Shown here one piece after another: positions 35,350-45,800 of a DNA stretch of 64,000 nucleotides. Below the pieces are notes generated by a model. It was not told where the DNA came from, ran no database searches, and saw only the letters and a list, made by a program, of their open reading frames with translations. The DNA is from Argentina anserina (taxonomy: Eukaryota > Streptophyta > Magnoliopsida > Rosales > Rosaceae), in contig NC_065876.1 in assembly GCF_933775445.1 (NCBI RefSeq), forward strand, positions 9,300,001 to 9,364,000, in the 5' to 3' direction. Position 1 is the first letter of the stretch; the number at the start of each line of letters is the position of its first letter. Made by a program: the position numbers and the translations under genes.

Positions 35350-35357
35350 GGAAGGAG

Positions 35358-35869
35358 ACGGCACATGCACCTCTCTAGGGTTTTCTAGTTTTTACACATT
35401 TCATACTTCAAACACGTGATGTACTAATCTTAAATGATATCTATTTCTATGTCTTTTACATCAATAAATCATGAATTTCTTGTATACATTTCATTAACTA
35501 AAAATTTTCATGATAGATGATAGCTGGTAACTCTTGAAAACTGGTGATCATGGCTCAAGTGAGTACAATATAAGGAACTTGCTATCTTTATTTAGTGTGT
35601 TTGGACTTTAGACTTTATCGTAGTATTATATCTACTGATGCTTTCCCCGGTTATATGCAAACCAAGAACTAATTTTATAACAAACTATTTAAAAATATTA
35701 GACAACAATTTAGTTTACAAATAACTCAGCACTTAATTTGATAGAGCATATAAGAACAAAATTTACAAATAAGGACCGAATGATGGCAAGTTGTCACATG
35801 TCATAAAATATTTTATTTTTTTACCCCTCTTTGACCCATAGTATTTGTTACCTTCAATTGAGAGGTCAT
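35358..35869. other. Intergenic DNA
   Basis: AT-rich, no supported feature. Confidence 0.3.
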
Positions 35870-36060
35870 CTGCTACTGTCGATTATAAAAACTAACTGCT
35901 ACTGTCGACTATAAAAACTAACTGCTACTGTCGACTATAAAAACTAACTGCTACTGTCGAGTTAAAATTTAGCTGCTACTGTCGACTTGGAAGACACCTG
36001 CTACTGTCGACTATAAATCTAGCTGCTACTGTTGACTGAGAAACTAACTACTACTGTGAT
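35870..36060. repeat. 25/26-bp tandem repeat array, eight copies
   Basis: The unit core CTGCTACTGTCGACT recurs starting at 35870, 35896, 35922, 35948, 35973, 35998, 36023 and (degenerate) about 36048. Spacing is 26,26,26,25,25,25,25 bp. The core holds the palindrome GTCGAC. The spacer between cores (TATAAAAACTAA) varies more than the core itself, and the last copy is the most diverged. Confidence 0.92.
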
Positions 36061-37880
36061 TTTTTGTGAGCAAAATTCAAAATTTTAAAATTTATCAAAA
36101 CATATGCAATATGGTATTTAAATGAAAGCCCATACATAAGGAACAACTTTATATATAGGCTCACCTCCAAATTGTCGGTAGTTTGGCTAAAAAACTTAAA
36201 TTTGTCAGAAATAAAACTTAAAAATGAGGAGAGAGAAATTTGTTAGATCTAAGAGTGACATTTGATAATTTTCACGAAAATTAGAGTATTTTAAATAATT
36301 TTCCATTATTAATTAATCAGTTTTATTTTACTTATTATTTGAGTTTGAACTTATGTCCTAATTTGTATAATAAATATGAAAAATGAGTTTTTAATTAATT
36401 TAAATGTGTTCTAATACAACTAAATAATTTTCTACTAATTTTAAGTTAACCCAGATTTCAAACATAGAATAATCATCATTCGTTCGTCAGTTAGGACTTT
36501 AGGGTTTAGTTTTCCTTCTTCTTTTGGCGACTAGGAATTAAAATAAGATAACTACCTATATTTTGATCCAGTTTGAGCAGTACTGTGCTAATTGCCGATT
36601 TGCCTTACAAGTCAATAGTGGCATACCTAACTCTATCATACAACATGATTCTGCACATGACTTATAGCCTTGTTGGAATAGACTAATCTCTATCTCAGTG
36701 TCTCTTCCACAGTTCCACTTACGTTTTCAATGAAGAATTCAAAACCCAGTTTGGGGGAAACCAAATGAAGAAGAAATTAAGTGGGGGTTGAAATAAAATG
36801 AATTGGAATAATGCTGTCAATATATAGCCAAAAACTTCCTTCTCATGCAGCATCATACAAGTACAACTAGCTAGGTAGGTATTCTAGGACCCATGGACAA
36901 AAGCATCTTCGTTTTATATAACTTGTTTTTCGGGTTGGGACAAATTAAACACTTTCCTAAACCTTGGAAGGCTTGGATTCCTTTCCAACGTACATCTACT
37001 GTTTAATCATAGATAGAAATATAGCACATCAAATTATTGATTGAAAAATGACCTACCTACATAAATTGTTTGTAAATTAAGGAATTCTGTCCTTTGTTGG
37101 TACAAGGAACCGACAATGATATCAAATCCTCATGAGTCATCAACATATGGATCAGTATGTTACTGTGTTATTACATACACAGTATTAACCTCATCATTGG
37201 AACAATGAACACAGGAATGCATGGCATTCAGTAGTTTGAATGTTTGGTTATTCGCGATCGGGGCAGTGAATCAGACAGAAGGAGAAGGAGGGCAGAAATT
37301 TTAGGTTAGAATGTCGGATAGGGAATGTGCCTAAAGTTGTGGATATGAAACTGTCCAGCAGTGTAACTATGTAAGGTAGGGAGATATAGCTATATATTCA
37401 GAATCCCCAGCTAGCTTCTTTGAAATCGGAAGAGATAAGAGCATGCATGGTTGCACGCGACTGTTCCCATTGCAAGGATGGTCCAATAAATCATACCATC
37501 GAGCATGTGAATATCAGAAACCGATCAAAACAACAAATATTAGCTCTATTGTCATTTATTGTATTTTCTGGTAGTGATAAGGGTAAAATGATGCGTTTTC
37601 TAGAACTTATTGTAGTATTAGTTGAGAAGGGATCAATGTTTCATATAGATCGAGTCTGCATCAGATTACCAGTACGTACATTAACCGCGGCTTCAATCCT
37701 CCTACGAAGTATTAGAAATATACATGTAGCACTTCGATCAATAACTTGTAGAATATTTTGCACCAATTATCTTTTTGCTGTTGCTTCTAGAATTGAATGA
37801 CTTCAATGTATAATCTTCTTAAATGCTCATTTATGCAGAATTGAATGACATTTTCCTCCAGTCAAGTTTGACCTAGCCAG
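36061..37880. other. Intergenic DNA with one unexplained open frame
   Basis: An open frame of 126 codons lies at 37420-37800 (+). It has no recognisable domain, no relatives I know and ordinary AT-rich composition, so I do not call it a gene. Confidence 0.3.
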
Positions 37881-37888
37881 CATCCCCC

Positions 37889-38998
37889 CAGTGGCGGATC
37901 TAGAGTTTGAGAACTAGGTAAGCGGAAAAAATTACATAGATTCTATTCGAGAGAAAAAAAAAGTTATGTACATGTGTAAAATTATTATAAACTAGCACTT
38001 AAAATGGAAAACCCGAGATAGAAAAGAATAAAAGAAAATTAGATATAAACCCAATAATATTAAGCATCTTCTAAAATAAGTCCATGCACATTTTTCTTTC
38101 ATTTTACACCTAATCCACATAAGAAAACTTACCATATTTAACGTATGTCTATAATTAATAGTGTTTTTTATTTTTCGTGTTACTAATTTGCCTTCCAGAT
38201 TGAATAAAGTTATATATGGTATGTTTCTCAAAATTAGCATCAATTTAAATTTCAAACAGTAAGTTAAAATTTAGTTGAATTTAACTTTATATATCATTAA
38301 TATTATATTTTTAATTTCTTACCTTATATATAGATAGTGAATTCTCTTTCACGTACCTAAATTTTTTGTTATAAATTTATAGAACAATGGATGATTCTAG
38401 CCATAATAATTAAATTGAAAACAGAAAAAATAATTAACATTTTAAGAAACCAATAATTAAGATATTTATGACATTGCGTTAATTAAGCATTTTTATAATG
38501 TTAATGTTAAAATTACATAGTGTCAATTTGTAAATAATACAAAAGTTGTGACATAAAATGTATCATAGTCAGCACATTTTAAGTGTTTATTAAAAAAGTA
38601 AATTTAATGGGTTTTATTTAAAAAGTGTTTTCAAAATTGGGTGTGATTTAATTATCCTAAATAATAATAATGAATAATAGATGGATGCAAATTCTAAATC
38701 CAATGTGTTGTGAGTCCTGTGACTGCAAGCACTAAGCCTTTTTTCTTCATACATCACCGAATTTCTCTCTTTATGTATATATAATACCAAGCACGACCAC
38801 TCCATTCCACTATTAATAAATTAAGATAAACTTGAATATCTACCACAGATGAAACCCCACCAACTCCCAATCACAACAGCAGAAGCCAAAGCTAAAGGCA
38901 TCTCGAATTTTTACCCAACACAAAACAAATATTAAGCTAGAATGGTATAATTTCTACCCAGCTGAAGCTGGGCTTGCGTCCTCATAGATCCGCCTCTG
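37889..38998. mobile_element. hAT-type non-autonomous element, about 1.1 kb
   Basis: The left end CAGTGGCGGATCTA and inverted right end CAGAGGCGGATCTA match the element at 39626-40398. The flanks ATCCCCCC (37882-37889) and ATCCCCCC (38999-39006) are an 8-bp duplication, with one C ambiguous in the run. The interior is very AT-rich and has no intact transposase. Near the right end, CCCAGCTGAAGCTGGG (38958-38973) is a perfect small palindrome. Confidence 0.8.
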
Positions 38999-39006
38999 AT
39001 CCCCCC

Positions 39007-39545
39007 ATAGAGATGATTCACGACTTGCAGAATCCGGCCAAAAACTGGCAAAAAACAAAAACATGATGAAAGAATTATGTCATCCAGCTCCAACAAGCCG
39101 CTAAACTGCTAGAGTATCGTCGAAGTGGATTTGAGTCATTTGACATGAGGGTGTTCTTACAGTACGTGCATATTCGTGTGTCTCATTAACGTACAATATC
39201 CTATCAACTGACGCAATATTGTTATGAGAAAATTAGAGATGTACTTAATATTGGAGTCGCTCTTTGAAAGTAAACCCACATTCAAATGTTTTTTTAATTT
39301 ACATTTAAATTCTTTTTATACAAGTTTATTTTGTCATTTTAATCATTTTGGTTTGCTTAATCTTAGCATCTATTTAAAATATTTTATGGTACATGTTTAA
39401 TTCAAACATACCATTGATTCTTCATTACTTTAAATTGTTGAAAGATTTGATTTAGATTTTCCTTGAATTTTTTTTTATATAGCTGATATCAAAGCTTCAA
39501 AATACAAACACTACTACAACTTCTACATATCATATGAGAGATTTT
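39007..39545. other. AT-rich intergenic DNA
   Basis: Nothing supported. Confidence 0.3.
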
Positions 39546-40580
39546 TAAGCTTGTTATGTATTTGTATAATTCGTTCGTTTCAAAATTTTAAATCTATGAA
39601 TAAGGTATGTTATCCATGCAACATGCAGTGGCGGATCCAGCCTAGGCTTGATTGGGCTAGAGCCCAGGTGAAAATGAAGACCAGAAAAAAAAACTCAACC
39701 CTCTATTAAAAAAAAAATTAAAACATCAGCATGTCTCTCTCTGTCTCTCACACTTTTGCGTTTTCTTCTTTCGGTCTCTGAAGACTTTCTCTTATGCTTC
39801 TGCTGATCTGCTATTCAGCCTCTTCTTCTAATCATATTCTCAAGTTCTTGTTCAAGTCTGCCTGTCACCACTCACCACTTGCAATCGCCCATCTCCATTC
39901 TCCACTTCCCCGCGCGCGCCGCTTAAGCTCTGGAGTCTTGACCAGTCCACATATTTAGCTCTTTTCCTCTAATCTCTTTCAAAATTGAATCAAATCTTAA
40001 CTTATGGAATGATTTGGGATTTTGGGTATATGGGTTTGTTGTTAAATTATTGATATAGAATAATTGGAAATTTGGAATCGAAATTGTGTGTTAGTATGTA
40101 CTGTCTGTTACAGAATGGTTGGTGATTATGATAATAAATTGAGTATTTTATTTGCCTATTTGGAAATTAGAATCAAAGTAGTGTTTATTAATTAACATCA
40201 GGCGAGATAGATACATAATGAAAGATAAAAATAGAGGCGTGTTGAGATTAATTTGAAACATTTTCATTCTGATGACAAATATTGACATACCTAATATAAG
40301 GAGAGAGAAAAAAATTTGCGCTTTGCGCAAATAAGAGTAATATTATGCTTTGCATAAAAGTTAGCCTTGGTGCTATTTCAATCATGGATCCGCCACTGGC
40401 AACATGTATGTACATATGTTTTCTCAAAACTTTTCTTTTCATATCATTTTACATGAATTTTCGTATGGTAAATCTATGTTCTAGGTTTCAACTTTTCATT
40501 TTTTTTACTCTATATTGTTACCTAATATATAAGAACATGCATGTTAGTATAAAATTCACATTCAACCTAAGAAAGAGATG
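39546..40580. repeat. Direct duplicate, copy A (carries the hAT insertion)
   Basis: The flanks of the 39626 hAT element, about 39548-39625 and 40399-40574, match 41568-41790 in the same orientation. Shared landmarks include TCTATGAATAAGGTATGTTA, ACATGCATGTTAGTATAAA and CACATTCAACCTAAGAAAGA. Copy A additionally holds the hAT element and a short extra stretch near 40475-40510. Confidence 0.85.
39626..40398. mobile_element. hAT-type non-autonomous element, 773 bp
   Basis: CAGTGGCGGATCCA at the left is matched by the exact inverse TGGATCCGCCACTG at the right. It is bounded by a perfect 8-bp duplication GCAACATG (39618-39625 and 40399-40406). The duplicated locus at 41566-41790 lacks the element and has a single GCAATATG at that point, a natural empty site. 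The interior contains a CTCTCTCTGTCTCTC tract but no transposase. Confidence 0.95.
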
Positions 40581-40679
40581 CCCTTCCACTCAATGCGGAG
40601 AGAAATCATAACTGCCATAAAGTAGTGTGTAGAAATGAGGTAAGACTGATATTAAAGAAATTTGAGACCATTTTCAGGG

Positions 40680-41034
40680 AAGTTCTCTCCACAGAACTCC
40701 CTTTCCCCATCTTTTTCCGCATTTATCTGAGATCTGAAACATATAATGATAAGGAGTTGTGGATTTCCTTATACGACGAAGTCGCATTAGTAAACAGATT
40801 CGTCGGATAGGTAAACTCAAACGACAAAGAAGTAATCGTCGTGCATATGCGCTCCTAAACGACAAAGTAGAAACGACAAAACTGAGTCGTTGTTTAAATG
40901 CTACTCTCAGACGACGAACATGTATGTTTGTCATTTAGGAAACTATTTCAATCACTATTCGTTGTTTTAGGGCTTACTTAAGCGACGAAACTTTTTTGCC
41001 AAAATTTCGTTTTAGACGTTTTTTCCGTTAGTGA
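40680..41034. mobile_element. Right end of a CACTA (En/Spm) transposon
   Basis: The segment ends GTTTTTTCCGTTAGTG, which inverted is CACTAACGGAAAAAAC, a CACTA-type terminus. The 300 bp before it carry many short subterminal motifs in both orientations (ACGACGAA, AAACGACAAA, TCGTCG, GTCGTT), as CACTA elements do. No matching CACTA left end was found in the window, so this looks like a remnant. Confidence 0.6.
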
Positions 41035-41565
41035 AACCAATTTTATAATAAAAGGTAATTAATTACCAAAGCAATTGGATGGGATTGACTCACCCAATCT
41101 AGGCTATTTATCGCACTTATGGCTTTGAACAACGAACTTAGTGGGTTAATGGATAATTGACACATCCATGCATCTTGCTGTTCTCGATCTCTCCCTTTCC
41201 ATTGCTCTTCTCTGTTTAATTGAACTCTATTCAGACTTGATGAGACGAACCATATTGATGCCATCAACATTCACCGCTAGATCGATTTCATGTATGGCAG
41301 TTAATCCTTGTTTAAGAGAGATTAAACAATACGTAGAGGCTGCCAACATTAGAAAAGAAAGAAAGAACCTCTAACTCTAAACTCCTACTCTCCTTTTTCT
41401 ATGGTCGTCAGTTTTTTTTTGTTGCTAATTGTTTGTAGACATTATCTATTTTATCCTCCTTTTATTAAATTTTGGTTTGGTGTAGATTTTCATGCAAGGG
41501 CATTCTCAAAATTGTGTATAGAGCAATTCTATAAGACATATTGGCTTAATTAATACCGATACGTG
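41035..41565. other. Intergenic DNA
   Basis: No supported feature. Confidence 0.3.
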
Positions 41566-41790
41566 ATATTTTAAAGTTTGTTGTGTATTTATATAATTCA
41601 TTCGTTTCAAATTTTTAAATCTATGAATAAGGTATGTTATCAATGCAATATGTATGTATATATGTTTTCTTAAATTTTTTCTTTTTGTATCATTTTACAT
41701 GAACTTTCGTATGGTAAACCTATATTGTTACCTAATATATAGAAACATGCATGTTAGTATAAATTTCACATTCAACCTAAGAAAGAGAGT
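41566..41790. repeat. Direct duplicate, copy B (empty site)
   Basis: Matches the flanks of the hAT element at 39626-40398, without the insertion: CAATGCAATATGTATGTATA here against CCATGCAACATG plus element plus GCAACATGTATG in copy A. Confidence 0.88.
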
Positions 41791-42359
41791 TTTTGAATAA
41801 TAGAATACCTAACAAACAAGTTGATGTAAAAATCCCTAGAATAGATATAAACATCTATGTAGATACGTACCTAATCATTAGGTTGTAATTAAAAACAAAA
41901 TCTGCTAGATAGGGGACAAACTTATATCTCTACCTTAAACATAGGTTGTATTGTTGAAATATGAACAAAATCTACTTGTAAAATAGAAACTTTAAAATTA
42001 TTCAAAAAAAAAAAGTTTACATCACCATGAAGTGATTTCGATATTGAACTGATTTAAATTTAAAAAACTTCTGATTTCTAGATATGTAATTAAGTAAATG
42101 TTCCATTATTTTTATTTCTAAATTTATGATGAGCAAAAGAAAAAATGAAATTATTTAAAGATTATGGAAATCTATAATTAAGGTAATAAATGAGAGCATA
42201 ATATGTTCATTGATTAATCAATGATGTATATCAATTTCAATAGTGATATTTTGTAATTTAGATTTAGGTGAGGGGCAATAATTTGGTGAATAATGAAGGA
42301 AAATATAGGTGAGTTTCTTTTAAAATAGCTTCTAAAAATTGGGTTTATAATGAAATACC

Positions 42360-42543
42360 TGTTCCAGGAGAATTACTATTCTACCCTTATGTGTGTCTTA
42401 GCCTAATAGGTTTCCTGTTAGGAGATAGATTAGCATCTCCGTAATAGATTAGGACTCCAAATCCTACGGGATTGTGGTTTTGTAATGCCTATATATAGGC
42501 CCCCATATCATTCAATAATACACAATTATTTCATCATGAAACA
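42360..42543 (+). repeat. 5' LTR of the copia element
   Basis: 184 bp. By eye it differs from the 3' LTR at about seven positions, mostly C/T or G/A transitions. It contains a TATATATAGG promoter-like box near its 3' third. Confidence 0.93.
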
Positions 42544-42680
42544 CGTTATCAGCACGTTGCCCTAAAACCCTGAACTTTTAGAGCCCTAGAAATTTTTTTC
42601 TCTTCTCCACCACCGGCCACCGTCGTCTCAGGCCTCCGACATCTCCTCGTCGGCGCAGCCCCTGCTCGCCGTTGTTACAG

Positions 42681-42893
42681 CCCCCCCCCCCCCGCTGCCC
42701 CGCATCCCTGCACGCAGCCAGCCTTGCTGCCCCTGTAACTTCTGCCTTGCTGCCCTGCACGCAGCCCCCGCATCGCAGCCCCTGATCGCTGCCCCTGCTC
42801 GCTGCCCCTGCATGCACGCACGCAGCCCCGCACGCAGCCCCGCACGCAGCCCCGCACGCAGCCCCGCACGCAGCCCTGCACGCTGCCCCTACA
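42681..42893. repeat. GC-rich tandem repeats in the copia leader
   Basis: A run of 13 C (42681-42693) is followed by loosely repeated CTGCCCCTG units. A 12-bp array CGCACGCAGCCC of about six near-perfect copies follows at about 42817-42893. The open frames on both strands here (Ala/Arg/Cys-rich) are products of the repeat. Confidence 0.85.
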
Positions 42894-45800
42894 CGCACGC
42901 ACACAGCACCGCACGCAGATTCTGCCCTGCAGCCCCTACGACCCCCCCTGCTGCCCCTGCACGTAGCCTCTGCAGCCCCGCAAGGTCTCTTCTGCATTCG
43001 CTCCGTAAAAACATCTTTTTGCCCCGCAAGACCCCGCATCAGAGGATTCAAAATTGCTCCTCCCGCATATCTACGCAAGAAACGCGTACTGCACAAGCAA
43101 ACTCTTCGCTCAAGAGAAGATACTCCCGTCTTCTCTACCCTTTTGGGCCTATGGCCTGCCGAGCACAATAGCCATTTGGGCTTCATACTATATTTTCTTT
43201 TCCTTTTTCCTATTTCATTATTTAAATGTTCATTGGCACGTTTTTATTTCTAACGATATTTCACGTGCTCGTATAGGAAAAATCATTGCTCGTCGTACTA
43301 TGGTGATGACATTCATGCCGCGATGGACGATACTTTTGCCATCTACATACGATTTCGATCGTATCCTCCCAAGATTTTTATGTCATCGGACGAAGATCGA
43401 AAAAAGGAATTCAACAAGCAACTTAATGCATGACGATCGATTTGCAGAGCAATTTACTTATATGCGGTCTATTTGGCAGACCAACAAGTATGTTTTTCTT
43501 AAAGTTACTGCTTTTGAAGATATATATATATAAATTATCGGGCGCTATTAGCCTTTTTCATGTCTTCTTTTCCGGCCTTTCTTATAATGCCGATGAGACC
43601 AAAGAGGGATATGATTCCCCTCTTGGTCGACGTTTTCGTGTGACGGTCCTGGGGGAGTCACGTTATTATTTAAAAAGGAAGATATCGATTTCGTGTGGTC
43701 GCCTGAGTGCACCGCTGTTTTGGGTGCGATCATGAGAATCGCCGATATGCATCGATTATTTTGTGACCATATACATCACAACCCTTCTAATTTCGGTTAC
43801 ATACTTGAATAGTTTCGATTATTCGAAACCTATACAACCCTCGTTTCTTATGGATGCGTCGCCATTGCGACTGTTATTTGAATGTTTGAGTTTTCTTAAA
43901 CTCATCTCTATAAACGATAATCCCAAGGTCTACGTAGTCATTTATTTGAGTTGATTCATTACTCTGATGCAGCACTATTTACTGACAAAAAGATCCCAAA
44001 AATAACGAATTCTATGGGACACACTTAAAAGTGATTTAATGAACGTCTATGACGTTGTATTATCAGAGTTGACCTTGATGCATACTCCACATCAAAGAAA
44101 CGCATGCCATTTTTGGCACCTGTATCTATTTCTTGAGGGAATTTTGGAGATGGAAACGTAACATTCTTCCATTCTCAAGTAAGCACATTTTTGAGCCTCA
44201 GACTAAGGCTCCGCCCAATCCGATATGCAAGATTTTGTTGCTACAGACTTTTGATTAGTCAATCTATTTTGACTATATCTTCTGCTTACTATTTTTCAAG
44301 TATGACGTTGGCATTGCCATGATTATTGCTCGACTTTAGCTTAAGTCGTCTATTGGAATTGGAAGCTTGTTTGTGTTGTATTAAATATTGGCATATTCTA
44401 TAAAATTTCTTATATTTCTTGTTTACAAGATTGACTCGTGAGAATTTTATTTGCCTTGGCTTAGCATGTATGGTCAACGTTTGCAACTCACGTGGTTTTT
44501 AAATTGGCCGCTTTTGGGTTACATGGGACCCCAATAGCTAAATTGTGATTTTGGACCTTAAAATTTGGAAAACGGACCTCGGAACGTCAAAATTGACGCC
44601 GTTTTCCCGGTTACTGTTCCGGCGTTTTACCGGCGTATTCGCCGCCTTCCGACCATGTTCCGGTGTTTCCGGCACCGCCATCCGGTTCCGGACGGCGTTC
44701 CCTGTCGGACCTGAAGTTACGACCTCCATACCGGCCAGCTCCGGTCGCCGCCGGCCAGTTTTCCGGCAATCGGTGCCGCCGGCTTCCGACGAGTTTTTCC
44801 GACGATTTTTTTTCCGTCGTTTCTCGTCATGTTTTCCGCATATTTCAGCAGTTCTTGCTGCCACGTTTTCCTAGTCCAAATTTCACCCGGTTTTGAGTTA
44901 TATTGACATGGTTTTCCGGTTAATTTTCCGGTTTTCTCCAAGTCGTTTCATAGCTCAAATGATTTTATTATTATTGGTGACCACCCGTACCACATTGAAG
45001 GTTTTCCACCGTAATTGTTTGGTATTCAACTGCTCTAATACCATGTTTTTCCAACTCTTAAGTTGAAGAATGTAGTTCTATTGCCATGTGATACATTCGA
45101 TGGGATTGCCATTTGTTTCAATCCCCTCTCTTACAATATCCTACGGCGTATTGTGTAGAGAAGTTCACCGCGTCGTTGACTCTCTTAATCTTCATTTTGA
45201 GAATGTCCCGCCGTGAAATCGAGTGTCTTGCTAATTGCGTAACCACCCACACTGTCCTACGGCGCAAGTACTTGTTTTACGGATCTCATGCGGAGATTGT
45301 GTTGTATATCTTCGTGCCTTGCTAAGTTTTAAAGGCCATACATGCCAATGATGGATTTTCATCTTGATATTTGTGTTAAGAATGGAGAGGAATAAATTTG
45401 TCAGATTTCATTGACAGTATCTTTTTCAAGCTTCGACAGTAGCTTTGTTAGCCTGCAGACATCGTTTTGCTTGCCTGCAACAGTAGCTTTATGTAACTCA
45501 AGATTCTTTGAATCATGGGTTCGGTTTTACTGTCTTCTCGGTTTTGACATGATCGTTTTTTGGTCATTTTGAACAAGATATGATGATTCGAGTTCTTTGA
45601 AATTCACATTATCATCTATTTTTCATGTTCACGAAGCGATTGGAGGACCACCTCACCCATGCTCTACACGGTGAGGCCGAGCCTGCCTATTTCGGCGGCT
45701 CCATGGCATTAAGGCCGTCGGTGGCGACATCCCCTCTTTCACAGGAGCTTGTGATGCCTCCCGTGTTTTCTAATGCCTCCATGGTAATCTCTGATGCTCA

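Noticed and set aside
35870..36060. CRISPR array
   Set aside because: Plant nuclear DNA; units are contiguous 25/26-bp tandem repeats with no unique spacers.
37420..37800. 126-codon open frame (+)
   Set aside because: No domain, no known relatives, AT-rich, no promoter or splice context; chance openness is the simplest explanation.
42578..43186. 202-codon minus-strand frame rich in Ala, Cys, Gly and Arg
   Set aside because: Generated by the GC-rich tandem repeats of the retroelement leader, antisense to it.
44490..44950. GC/CCGG-rich block as a separate gene
   Set aside because: It lies inside the copia element, in the region expected for gag, with no complete frame or host-gene resemblance.
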